This document shows, piece after piece, positions 41,169 to 49,399 of a DNA stretch of 64,000 nucleotides (its first letter is position 1; the number at the start of each line of letters is the position of its first letter). Both the position numbers and the translations under genes were made by a program. The notes beneath the pieces were generated by a model. It did no database searches. It was not told the origin of the DNA and saw only the letters and a list, made by a program, of their open reading frames with translations. The DNA is from Comamonadaceae bacterium. GTDB taxonomy: Bacteria > Pseudomonadota > Gammaproteobacteria > Burkholderiales > Burkholderiaceae_C. The stretch is from assembly GCA_947443645.1 (NCBI GenBank), contig CANEXF010000004.1, positions 175,816 to 239,815 of the forward strand, given 5' to 3'.

Positions 41169-41196
41169 ATGCTACAAATTCAGTAGCTGCTTGCGC
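41169..41196. repeat. Dispersed 'gcgcaagcagctat' repeat, intergenic copy
   Basis: On the minus strand it reads gcgcaagcagctactgaatt and then tgtagcat, matching the copies in purL (21757), at 43359 and at 58012. It lies 65 bp after the thiolase stop. Confidence 0.7.
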
Positions 41197-41316
41197 CGGT
41201 AGAATGGGCGCTAAACGCTATATTCATCATGACAAGCTGTCCAGGGTCCAAGCCTGGTTCAGCGTTGCTCAAACGCGTGACTTGACCTGTGCTGACCTGC
41301 CTGAGGAGGCTTTCTG

Positions 41317-41547
41317 ATGGCTTTTTTTAAACCTTCGTCCGATCCCGTTTCCCGAAAATCGGTGGCGCGTTTGCAAGGCCTGATCTGGATACTGATTTAT
41401 GGCGGCCTGCTCACGCTGGTGCTGGGCCTGTCTGTTGAACGCATCGATGAGGGCAGTGGCGAGTCGCTGGTGCTGGCTGGCGGACTGGTCGCGGCGGTCG
41501 GCGTTGCGCTGATTTATGTGCGCTCAAGAATCAAAGGCAATCCGTGA
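41317..41547 (+). CDS. Small conserved membrane protein, unknown function
   Basis: A 76-residue protein with two predicted membrane helices (LQGLIWILIYGGLLTLVLGL and LVLAGGLVAAVGVALIYV) and a short positive C terminus (RSRIKGNP). A good ribosome site (ctgaggagg) lies just upstream of the ATG. I do not recognise a named family, and no function is assigned. It is flanked by intergenic gaps on both sides, so it is probably monocistronic. Confidence 0.75.
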   Translation: MAFFKPSSDPVSRKSVARLQGLIWILIYGGLLTLVLGLSVERIDEGSGESLVLAGGLVAAVGVALIYVRSRIKGNP

Positions 41548-41701
41548 TCGAGGCCGCTGGGCGCCGCCGCTGAAGTCGCCCGCAAGACAAGCGCGCTTTC
41601 AGGCGCTGCCATCCTGTGTTTTACTCTGCATCTGACGGTTTGGCGCTGTAAAAACGCCCAACACCACTGACCGTACGATCAATAACATCAGGAGACACGC
41701 C

Positions 41702-42505
41702 ATGACTGCTGCGAGGCCGCGAACCATTCAACAACTGTTTGACCTCAGGGGCAAAACCGCACTCGTGACAGGCGGCTCTCGCGGTCTGGGCCTGCAACTG
41801 GCTCAGGCACTGGGCGAAGCGGGCGCCAAGCTCATACTCAGCTCGCGCAAGGCCGAAGACCTGGTGGCTGCCACAGCCGAGCTGAAGTCCCAGGGTCTGG
41901 ACGTCGACTGGATAGCCGCAGATTGCTCCAAGGAGGCTGACATATGCGCGCTGGCCGACGAAGCCACCAAGCGACTCGGTCATGTCGACATCCTGGTCAA
42001 CAATGCCGGCGCGGCCTGGGGCGCACCGGCCGAAGACCACCCGCTAGACGCTTGGGACAAGGTCATGAACCTCAACGTGCGCGGCTACTTCATCTTGTCG
42101 CAGCACATCGCCAAGCACAGCATGATTGCGCGCCGGACCGGCCGCATCATCAACCTAGCGTCTATTGCCGGGCTGGGCGGCAACCCGAAAGGGATGAACA
42201 CCATTGCCTACAACACTTCCAAGGGCGCGGTCGTCAACTTCACGCGGGCACTGGCCTGCGAATGGGGCCAGTACAACATCACGGTCAATGCGATTTGCCC
42301 GGGCTTTTTCCCGAGCCGCATGACCATGGGAACGCTCAAGGCGATGGGCGAGGAAGCGCTCGCCGCACACGCGCCACTGGGCCGACTGGGTGATGACGAA
42401 GACCTCAAGGGCCTTTGCGTGCTCTATGCATCCGATGCCGGCAAACACATCACCGGCCAGTGGCTGGCCGTGGATGGGGGTGTTTCTGTGGTGACGGGGG
42501 GGTGA
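41702..42505 (+). CDS. Short-chain dehydrogenase/reductase (gluconate 5-dehydrogenase/FabG-like)
   Basis: SDR of 267 residues: TGGSRGLGLQLA cofactor motif, NNAGAAWG, catalytic Ser in NLASIAGLGG and YNTSK. ITVNAICPGFFPSRM and GQWLAVDGGVSVV are typical of the C terminus. It is preceded by aggaga about 10 bp before the ATG. The substrate is unknown; proximity to beta-oxidation genes suggests a hydroxyacyl or alcohol intermediate. Confidence 0.9.
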   Translation: MTAARPRTIQQLFDLRGKTALVTGGSRGLGLQLAQALGEAGAKLILSSRKAEDLVAATAELKSQGLDVDWIAADCSKEADICALADEATKRLGHVDILVNNAGAAWGAPAEDHPLDAWDKVMNLNVRGYFILSQHIAKHSMIARRTGRIINLASIAGLGGNPKGMNTIAYNTSKGAVVNFTRALACEWGQYNITVNAICPGFFPSRMTMGTLKAMGEEALAAHAPLGRLGDDEDLKGLCVLYASDAGKHITGQWLAVDGGVSVVTGG

Positions 42506-42858
42506 GAGTGGCCCCCACGCTTGTCGCTCCGCGTACTGCGCTGCCCCCCGAGGGGGCTGTCCCACCTAAGGGCGGCCTGTCGGCGGGACCTTGCCCCCAC
42601 GTTCGCTCACTGCGTGTAGCTTTCTGCCCCCCGAGGGGGCCGCTGCGCCTGCGGCCCGGCGAAGCCGGTTCCGCGGCCCCTACTTGAATTGGAACGCACA
42701 CCCCTCGCTCTTCGCTTCACGTACTACGCTGCCCTTGACGGGGCGCAACTTGAGTGTGACCGCCCGGCGCTGCGTTCGCTGGTCGATTGGCGCGTCCCGG
42801 GCCATACACTGGCGCAAACAACGCACAATGCGGCTGGTCTTGTTATCGGAATAATCAA
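42506..42858. repeat. 353-bp GC-rich intergenic block with at least two dispersed-repeat units
   Basis: No gene is supported. Unit one (about 42541-42600) starts ctgccccccgagggggctgt and resembles the repeat inside glnD. Unit two (42624-42681) is a 58-bp near-identical inverse copy of 28583-28640. Open frames across the block are by-products of the repeat composition. The last 100 bp before 42859 should contain the promoter of the thioesterase gene. Confidence 0.8.
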
Positions 42859-43317
42859 ATGAATTTTGGCGCTGAAATCCCCTTTGTAAGCCACCTTGGC
42901 TTTGCACTTGAACTGTTTGAAGGTGGCGAGTCGGCCATCAGCTACACGCCCAAGCCCGAGCATCTCAATTCCTTTGCCGTCACGCATGGCGGCGCATGCA
43001 TGACGCTGCTCGATGTGACCATGGCGGTCGCGGCGCGCAGTGTGCAAAAAGAAATGGGTGTCGTCACGATAGAGATGAAGACCAGCTTCATGCGACCCGC
43101 GCCCGGCGATGGCAGCAAGCTGACGGCAAAAGGCAGGCTGATACACCGCACCGCCACGCTGGCATTTACCGAAGCCAGCTTGCTGGACGAGCAGGGCCGG
43201 ATCTGCAGCCACGCGACCGGCACCTTCAAGTACGTCAAGCGCCTTGCCACCAGCGCGACAAGCGTGAACACCCTGGCGCTACCGGACGCGGCGCTCAGCG
43301 TTATTTCGACAGACTAA
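42859..43317 (+). CDS. PaaI-family acyl-CoA thioesterase (hotdog fold)
   Basis: A 152-residue hotdog thioesterase. NSFAVTHGGACMTLLDVTMA carries the HGG substrate-binding motif with the catalytic Asp nearby, followed by VTIEMKTSFMRPAPG and LAFTEASLLDEQGR. The ATG at 42859 (MNFGAEIPFVSHLGF) is chosen; a longer frame would start inside the repeat block. It probably hydrolyses a CoA thioester from the neighbouring catabolic pathway. Confidence 0.9.
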   Translation: MNFGAEIPFVSHLGFALELFEGGESAISYTPKPEHLNSFAVTHGGACMTLLDVTMAVAARSVQKEMGVVTIEMKTSFMRPAPGDGSKLTAKGRLIHRTATLAFTEASLLDEQGRICSHATGTFKYVKRLATSATSVNTLALPDAALSVISTD

Positions 43318-43358
43318 GCTAAAAAAATACAAAAAGTTCTGCAAGGCTCGAGCAGAAT

Positions 43359-43392
43359 GCGCAAGCAGCTATCAAATAAATAGCTATTTATG
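43359..43392. repeat. Dispersed 'gcgcaagcagctat' repeat, intergenic copy
   Basis: Starts gcgcaagcagctatcaaa, then aatagctattta. This is the clearest copy: agctat and atagct form an inverted pair around caaata. It lies between the thioesterase and MDR genes. Confidence 0.75.
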
Positions 43393-43475
43393 CATTGCAA
43401 AGCGAAAACCCAGCGCTCTTGAGTCTATGCCCAAGACGCGCAAAAATAGCCTAACCACCCACTTCAGGAGACCGT

Positions 43476-44492
43476 ATGCCGCTCAACCAACAAATCCTGC
43501 TCGACCAGCGCCCAAGCGGTGAAGTCGCTGCCAGCAACTTCAAACTGGTAGAGGTTCAAACGCCGCCTTTGCAAGACGGCCAAGTGCTGGTGCAGCATCA
43601 CTTTCTGAGCCTGGATCCCTACATGCGAGGCCGCATGAACGAGGGCAAAAGTTATACGGCGCCGCAGGCGCTGGGCGAGGTGATGATTGGCGGCACGGTC
43701 GGTGAAGTGATCGAAAGCCGTTCGGCGCAATTCAAGCCCGGTGACCAAGTGGTCGGCATGGGCGGCTGGCAGCAGTACAGCGTCGTCGATGCCCTTCAGC
43801 CGGGCGCCTTGCGCAAGGTCGACACCACCCATGTGCCGCTGTCCTACTATCTGGGCGCTGTTGGCATGCCCGGTGTCACGGCCTGGTATGGCCTGGTCAA
43901 AATCATAGAACCTCAAGCTGGCCAGACCATGGTCGTCAGCGCAGCAACAGGCGCGGTGGGCAGCGCTTTTGCGGCGCTTTCCAAGGCGCGCGGCTGCCGC
44001 ACTGTTGGCATCGCGGGCGGCCCCGACAAGTGCAAGTACGCGGTCGAGGTGCTGGGCTTTGACGTCTGCGTTGACTACAAGCTGCACGAGAATGCCGCAT
44101 CCCTGTCGGCCGCGCTCAAGCAGCATTGCCCGGATGGCATAGACGGTTACTTTGAAAATGTAGGCGGCATGGTGCTGGACGCCGTGCTTGGACGCATGAA
44201 TGCGTTTGGCCGCATCGCCTTGTGCGGCATGATCGCGGGCTATGACGGCCGGCCCGTGCCACTGAGCAATCCGGCGCTGATACTGGTCAGTCGCCTGAAG
44301 CTGCAAGGCTTCATCGTCAGCGAGCATATGGAAGTCTGGCCCGAAGCGCTCAAGGAGCTGGGCGCGCTGGTCGCCAGCGGCAAGCTCAGGCCGCGTGAGT
44401 CCATCGCGCAAGGCCTGCAAGCCGCGCCAGAAGCCTTCATGGGCTTGCTCAAAGGCAAGAATTTCGGCAAGCAGCTGGTCAAATTGATTTAA
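43476..44492 (+). CDS. Zinc-free MDR-family NADP-dependent oxidoreductase (CurA/leukotriene B4 dehydrogenase-like)
   Basis: Medium-chain reductase of 338 residues without zinc ligands. LDPYMRGRMNEGKSY and LGAVGMPGVTAWYGL are hallmarks of the CurA/PTGR group, the cofactor motif is VSAATGAVGSAFAALSKARG, and ENVGGMVLDAVLGRMN follows. Members reduce the C=C bond of alpha,beta-unsaturated carbonyls using NADPH. The ATG at 43476 has caggag 7-12 bp upstream. Confidence 0.92.
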   Translation: MPLNQQILLDQRPSGEVAASNFKLVEVQTPPLQDGQVLVQHHFLSLDPYMRGRMNEGKSYTAPQALGEVMIGGTVGEVIESRSAQFKPGDQVVGMGGWQQYSVVDALQPGALRKVDTTHVPLSYYLGAVGMPGVTAWYGLVKIIEPQAGQTMVVSAATGAVGSAFAALSKARGCRTVGIAGGPDKCKYAVEVLGFDVCVDYKLHENAASLSAALKQHCPDGIDGYFENVGGMVLDAVLGRMNAFGRIALCGMIAGYDGRPVPLSNPALILVSRLKLQGFIVSEHMEVWPEALKELGALVASGKLRPRESIAQGLQAAPEAFMGLLKGKNFGKQLVKLI

Positions 44493-44518
44493 AACTTCGG
44501 CCTGATCTGGAGAGCAAG

Positions 44519-45454
44519 ATGACGGAACTGATACTGCACCACTATCCCACCTCGCCATTTTCAGAAAAAATCCGGCTGGTTCTGGGGCATAAAAAGCTGG
44601 CCTGGAAGTCAGTCATCATCCCCACGATCAGCCCCAAACCCGAGCTGGTGGCGCTGACCGGTGGCTACCGGAAAACGCCGGTGCTGCAAATCGGCGCCGA
44701 CATCTATTGCGACACAGCGCTGATCTGCGACGTGCTTGAGCATGTGCAGCCCGAACCCAGTCTTTATCCCGCGCCGTGTCGGGGCATGGGCAGGACGCTC
44801 GCGCAATGGGCTGACACCACGCTGTTCTGGACGGCCATGGCCTACAACATGCAGCCCAAGGGCCTGGGGCAGATGTTTGGCCATGCACCGCCGGACGCCG
44901 CCAAGGCCTTTGCTGCGGACCGCAAAGCCATGTTGACCGGCCTGACGCGGCTGTATCCGGCCGACGCACGGTCGGCTTACAAGTCCTACTTGCGGCGCAT
45001 TTCAGACATGCTCGATGACTGGCCGTTTGTGCTCGGTGAGCTGCCCAGCATCGCCGACTTTGCGATCTACCACGCCTTGTGGTTCACCCGCAACCGGACA
45101 TCGGTACTCGCCGGGATTCTGGATGCGACACCTGCCGTGCTCGACTGGATGGACCGCCTGGCCGCTATTGGCCACGGGCAGTTCGAAGACATCAGCGCAC
45201 TGGATGCGATCAATGTGGCCAACAGCGCCGCGCCGGCCGCGCTGCATGACGACATTTTTCAGGATGACCACGGCATCGCGCTCGGCAGCCGCGTGAGCAT
45301 CACCAGTGAAAGCTTCGGCCCCGAGGCCACAGAAGGCACGCTGCTGGCCGCAACGCGCATGCACTACACGCTGGCGCGAACCGACGAGAGAGCCGGCACG
45401 GTGCATGTTCACTTTCCCCGCATAGGCTTTCAGCTCAAGGCGCTCAGCGCGTAA
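44519..45454 (+). CDS. Glutathione S-transferase family protein with C-terminal extension
   Basis: A 311-residue protein. The thioredoxin-like N domain (LILHHYPTSPFSEKIRLVLG; YRKTPVLQIGADIYCDTALI) and helical C domain (LPSIADFAIYHALWF) make a normal GST of about 210 residues. A ~90-residue extension (from about residue 225, ALHDDIFQDDHGIALGSRVS onward) is beta-rich in appearance and ends VHVHFPRIGFQLKAL. The gene is 26 bp after the MDR gene and upstream of an SDR, all on one strand, so an operon is likely. Confidence 0.87.
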   Translation: MTELILHHYPTSPFSEKIRLVLGHKKLAWKSVIIPTISPKPELVALTGGYRKTPVLQIGADIYCDTALICDVLEHVQPEPSLYPAPCRGMGRTLAQWADTTLFWTAMAYNMQPKGLGQMFGHAPPDAAKAFAADRKAMLTGLTRLYPADARSAYKSYLRRISDMLDDWPFVLGELPSIADFAIYHALWFTRNRTSVLAGILDATPAVLDWMDRLAAIGHGQFEDISALDAINVANSAAPAALHDDIFQDDHGIALGSRVSITSESFGPEATEGTLLAATRMHYTLARTDERAGTVHVHFPRIGFQLKALSA

Positions 45455-45467
45455 AGGACAACACCGG

Positions 45468-46373
45468 GTGATTACAGATTTCAAGGGTAAAACCGCGGTG
45501 TTGACCGGAGCGGGTTCGGGCTTTGGCCTTGAATGCGCGCGTTTGGGCGCCAAGCTGGGCATGAAGCTGGTGCTGCTTGACGTGCAGCAAGATGCGCTGG
45601 ATGCAGCAAGCCGTGAAATGAAGGCCGCCGGGGCCGAGGTGCAGGCATTCAGGCTGGATGTGTCTGACGCCTCTCAGATGCAGGCCATGGGCCACGCCGT
45701 GTTTGATCGTTTTGGTGCGCCGCACCTGGTGTTCAACAACGCCGGTGTCGGCGCCAGCGGCCTGATCTGGGAAACCTCGCTTGAAGACTGGCAATGGGTG
45801 CTGGGCGTCAACCTCATGGGCGTGGTCCATGGTCTGCAGGTTTTTACCCCCATGATGCTGGCGGCGGCGGCAAAAGATGCGTACTGGCAGGGACACATTG
45901 TTAACACCGCCAGCATGGCCGGGTTGCTGAACCCACCCAATATGGGCGTCTACAACGTCAGCAAGCATGCGGTGGTGTCGTTAAGCGAAACCCTGTATCA
46001 GGATTTGTCGCTGGTCACGGGGCAGATTGGCGCGTCCGTTTTGTGCCCGTATTTTGTCGCTACCGGCATCAGCCAAAGCCACAGAAACCGGCCGGCAGAA
46101 TTGCGCACCGACAAGCCGACCAAAAGCCAGCAGATAGGGCAGGCCATGATGGACAAGGCGGTGGGATCGGGCAAGGTAAGCGCCGCAGACGTGGCGCAAC
46201 AGGTGTTCGATGCAGTCGCGCGCGATCAGTTTTACATCTACAGCCACCCCAAGGCAATCCAGTCCGTGCAGACCCGCTTTGAAGACATCATGCAGGCGCG
46301 TAACCCGACCGATCCCTTTGCTGACAAGCCCGAGATCGGCCGGCAGCTCAAGGCGGCCTTGCGCCAGGCCTGA
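45468..46373 (+). CDS. Short-chain dehydrogenase/reductase
   Basis: SDR of 301 residues starting with GTG 13 bp after the GST gene; aaagga upstream serves as ribosome site. TGAGSGFGLECARLG, FNNAGVGASG, the Ser in NTASMAGLLNPPN and YNVSK are intact. The extended C-terminal region (PTDPFADKPEIGRQLKAALR) is typical of a subgroup of ~300-residue SDRs in proteobacteria. Substrate unknown. Confidence 0.88.
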   Translation: MITDFKGKTAVLTGAGSGFGLECARLGAKLGMKLVLLDVQQDALDAASREMKAAGAEVQAFRLDVSDASQMQAMGHAVFDRFGAPHLVFNNAGVGASGLIWETSLEDWQWVLGVNLMGVVHGLQVFTPMMLAAAAKDAYWQGHIVNTASMAGLLNPPNMGVYNVSKHAVVSLSETLYQDLSLVTGQIGASVLCPYFVATGISQSHRNRPAELRTDKPTKSQQIGQAMMDKAVGSGKVSAADVAQQVFDAVARDQFYIYSHPKAIQSVQTRFEDIMQARNPTDPFADKPEIGRQLKAALRQA

Positions 46374-46400
46374 AGCCTTGATTAGCGCGCTACTGTCCGC

Positions 46401-47093
46401 TCAGAGCGGCAAGCGGTCAAAGACTTGATAGCAGTTTTTCAGCCAGGTCTTGACGCGCTGGCGCTCCAGCAGACCCAGTGAGTTCTGGCTTTCCCGATCA
46501 TGAACAGCCTTCCAGAAGCTGGTGTTGTGCTGGTCTATCTTGCGCATGCTCGCGTCGTGCAGGTGCGGCAGCTCAATCACGTGCGCGCCATAGGCTTCGG
46601 CTTTTTGCAGCGCGTGGGAGTTGCGCAGCAACACAAAATTTGAACCACGCCCGTGGTTTTGCACCACGATGTAGTTGGGGCCGGGGCCATAGCTGTCGAC
46701 CAGGCCGCTGAGCAGATCAACCGCATCCCGGCCATCGTCCATCACATGCCAGAAATTCACCGTGATGCCCATGTCGGCGAACAGTTCGAGCAAACCGGCA
46801 TCCTTGATCCACCTGGACAGCGGCGCCGAGGTCTGGGCGGCCAGATCGACAATCACGTTTTGCTGCGGATTGTCTTCAAAGGCCGCAAAGATCAGGTCCA
46901 TGCCTTCGAAGCTGTCAACCACCACTGGCGATGCGAAATCGGCATAAAAACGGTTGAAGGAGTGGTGCGACCGGTCGGTGTCAAAACCCGTGAAATCCAG
47001 GCCTTTGTCGATAAAGTATTGCGCCAGAACCCGCGCCGTGACCGATTTGCCCACGCCACCTTTTTCACCACCGATGAAGTTGATAGAAGCCAT
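46401..47093 (-). CDS. ParA/MinD-like P-loop ATPase, orphan
   Basis: A 230-residue protein beginning MASINFIGGEKGGVGKSVTA, with the deviant Walker A GEKGGVGKS of the ParA/MinD/MipZ group. VIVDLAAQTSAPLSRWI supplies the Walker A' / B-type Asp, and YIVVQNHGRGSNFVLL follows. The ATG at 47093 is selected since the frame upstream shows no homology. No ParB or parS is visible nearby, so a role in plasmid-type partition is unsupported. Similar stand-alone genes are often labelled mobilisation proteins without evidence. It converges with the upstream SDR gene. Confidence 0.82.
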   Translation of the reverse strand: MASINFIGGEKGGVGKSVTARVLAQYFIDKGLDFTGFDTDRSHHSFNRFYADFASPVVVDSFEGMDLIFAAFEDNPQQNVIVDLAAQTSAPLSRWIKDAGLLELFADMGITVNFWHVMDDGRDAVDLLSGLVDSYGPGPNYIVVQNHGRGSNFVLLRNSHALQKAEAYGAHVIELPHLHDASMRKIDQHNTSFWKAVHDRESQNSLGLLERQRVKTWLKNCYQVFDRLPL

Positions 47094-47166
47094 GATGTTC
47101 CTGTTGTTGGTGGCCAATTCTAGAGGACAGATTGCTGCGCTGCAGCACGCCGCCAAAGTAAGCTGA

Positions 47167-48303
47167 TCACATCGATAGTTCCAGCATGGCCTCGTAGTCG
47201 GCTGCAGTCGCCAGCCGCGGGTTGGTGGCGTGGCAATGGTCGGCCAATGCACCGCTGATGATCCGGGCAAAGTTGTCTGCGCGCACGCCCATTTCGGCCA
47301 GACCCTTGGGCAGGCCCAGCCGTGCATTCATGTCATGCAGCGCAGGCTGGATATCACTGGCCGAAGCCAGGTGCATGGCGCGCGCCATGCGTTCCAGGCG
47401 CATCTCCTTCTGGACCGATTCAGCGCCGGCGTTGAAGGCGACCACGGCAGGCAAGAACATGGCGTTCAGCGTGCCATGGTGCAAGCGTGGGTCCACGCCG
47501 CCCAGGCTGTGGCTCAGCGAATGCACGCAGCCCAGACCTTTCTGGAAAGCCATCGCGCCCTGCATGGAAGCGCTCATGAGGTTGAGGCGTGCTTCGCGAT
47601 CACTGCCGTCCTCGGTGGCGCGCGCTATGTAAGCCCAGCCGCGCTCCAGGCCATCAAGCGCAATGCCGTCGGCCGGTGGGTTGAAAGCCGCCGACATGAA
47701 AGTTTCCATGCAGTGCGCAATCGCGTCCATGCCAGTGGCGGCCGTGAGCCTGGCGGGCAGGCCCAGCGTCAGCTCGGGATCGCAGATGGCCGCCTTGGGC
47801 ACCAGGTGCCAGGAGTGAAAACCGAGTTTCCTGTGGTCATCGACGATGATCAGCGCGCCGCGCGCAACCTCGCTGCCGGTACCGCTGGTGGTGGGCACCG
47901 CCACCAGTGGCGCTACGCGCTCGGTGATCTTGAGCGACCCGCCTTCAATCGTGGCGTAGCGCGTCAGTGGTCCTTCGTGCGTCGCGGCAATCGCCACCCC
48001 TTTGGCGCAGTCAATGGCCGAACCGCCGCCGACAGCAATCAGTCCGTCGCAGCCGCCGGCCAGGTACAGGGCGGTCGCGTCGCGCACGGCGGCTTCGGTT
48101 GGGTTCGATGGTGTCTGGTCAAAAACCGTGACCGTGATGCCTGGCAGGGCGTCCAGCGCCTTTTGCAAGATACCGGCAGCCTTGACCCCGGCGTCGGTCA
48201 CGATCAGCGGTCGCGTGATGCCCACGCGCGCACATTCCTGCTTCAGCAGGCGTATGGCGCCGAATTCAAACTGGATCTGGGTAAGGTAGTTGATGAAGGC
48301 CAT
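47167..48303 (-). CDS. Iron-containing (type III) alcohol dehydrogenase
   Basis: A 378-residue type III ADH. NAD-binding region LIAVGGGSAIDCAKGVAIAA, VPTTSGTGSEVARGALIIVD, and metal ligands in GMDAIAHCMETF (Asp and His), GCVHSLSHSLGG and HHGTLNAMFLP (two more His). The activity is oxidation of a primary or 1,n-diol alcohol, or the reverse aldehyde reduction. The substrate is not predictable. Head-to-head with the esterase gene at 48389. Confidence 0.93.
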   Translation of the reverse strand: MAFINYLTQIQFEFGAIRLLKQECARVGITRPLIVTDAGVKAAGILQKALDALPGITVTVFDQTPSNPTEAAVRDATALYLAGGCDGLIAVGGGSAIDCAKGVAIAATHEGPLTRYATIEGGSLKITERVAPLVAVPTTSGTGSEVARGALIIVDDHRKLGFHSWHLVPKAAICDPELTLGLPARLTAATGMDAIAHCMETFMSAAFNPPADGIALDGLERGWAYIARATEDGSDREARLNLMSASMQGAMAFQKGLGCVHSLSHSLGGVDPRLHHGTLNAMFLPAVVAFNAGAESVQKEMRLERMARAMHLASASDIQPALHDMNARLGLPKGLAEMGVRADNFARIISGALADHCHATNPRLATAADYEAMLELSM

Positions 48304-48388
48304 GGCGTGCTGCTTATTCCTGGGTTGTACGATTCGGACGTGATGAAGTCCAACTGGACATCCCCAACTTTAATGGCTGCAGGCCCGC

Positions 48389-49399
48389 ATGACCCCTTCC
48401 TTTGATCATTTATCCCATCAGGACCTGTTAACCCCCGCCATGCGTGATGTGCTGCACCGCATGGCCCGCGCGGCCAGAGCACCGCTTGAGACACTCACGC
48501 CCGAGCAGGCCAGAGCCGCCTACGCAGCAGGCGCAGGGGTGCTTGAAATTCCAGCCGCAGCCATGGCCAGCGTGCACGACTTCCACATCCCCGCACGCGA
48601 CGCGCATGCGCTGGCAGCGCGGCTTTATGTGCCGCAGTCGCCTGCGTTGGCGCTGGACAGCAGCCCGCTGCCTGTGTTGCTGTATTTTCATGGCGGCGGT
48701 TTCACCATAGGCAGCATTGCGACGCATGACGCGCTTTGTCGCCAGCTCAGTCACCTGGCGAGCTGCGCTGTGGTCTCTCTGGACTACCGACTGGCACCCG
48801 AGCACAAATTTCCAACTGCGGCCCACGATGCCTGGGATGCCTTGCAGTGGCTGGCCCTTCACGCAGCAACCCTGGGGCTGGACGCCGGGCGCATTGCGGT
48901 GGGCGGCGACAGCGCAGGCGGCACCCTGGCGGCCATGTGCGCTGTCATGGCCAGAGATGCGGGACTTCCGCTTTGCCTGCAGTTGTTGTTTTATCCTGGT
49001 TGTGCCGCGCAGCAGGACAGCGACTCGCACCGCAAGTTCGCCCAGGGCTTTGTCCTGAGCCAGTCGCAGATCAGCTGGTTTTTCGATCATTACCTGCGCA
49101 GTCCGGCGGATCGCCATGACTGGCGATTTGCGCCGCTGCACGCGGCTGACCTCGAGGGCGTGGCGCCGGCCTGGTTTGGACTGGCGGAATGCGATCCACT
49201 GGTCGATGAAGGTCTGCTGTATGCAGACAAGTTGCGTGCTGCAGGTGTTTGCGTGGCGCTGGAGATTTACCGGGGGGTCACGCACGAATTCATCAAGATG
49301 GGCCGCGTGATTCCCGAGGCCAGGCAAGCCCATCTTGACGCCGCGCAGGCCGCCCGAGGCGCTTTCAGCCAGACTTTTAGCCGGATCAGCAACACATGA
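48389..49399 (+). CDS. Alpha/beta hydrolase, hormone-sensitive lipase (esterase) family
   Basis: A 336-residue HSL-family esterase. Oxyanion-hole motif FHGGGFTIG, nucleophile motif GGDSAGGTLAA, acid in ECDPLVDEG and His in GVTHEFIKMG, in the standard order. There is no signal peptide. The stop overlaps the start of the next gene by four bases (ATGA). Probably hydrolyses short acyl esters. Confidence 0.92.
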   Translation: MTPSFDHLSHQDLLTPAMRDVLHRMARAARAPLETLTPEQARAAYAAGAGVLEIPAAAMASVHDFHIPARDAHALAARLYVPQSPALALDSSPLPVLLYFHGGGFTIGSIATHDALCRQLSHLASCAVVSLDYRLAPEHKFPTAAHDAWDALQWLALHAATLGLDAGRIAVGGDSAGGTLAAMCAVMARDAGLPLCLQLLFYPGCAAQQDSDSHRKFAQGFVLSQSQISWFFDHYLRSPADRHDWRFAPLHAADLEGVAPAWFGLAECDPLVDEGLLYADKLRAAGVCVALEIYRGVTHEFIKMGRVIPEARQAHLDAAQAARGAFSQTFSRISNT

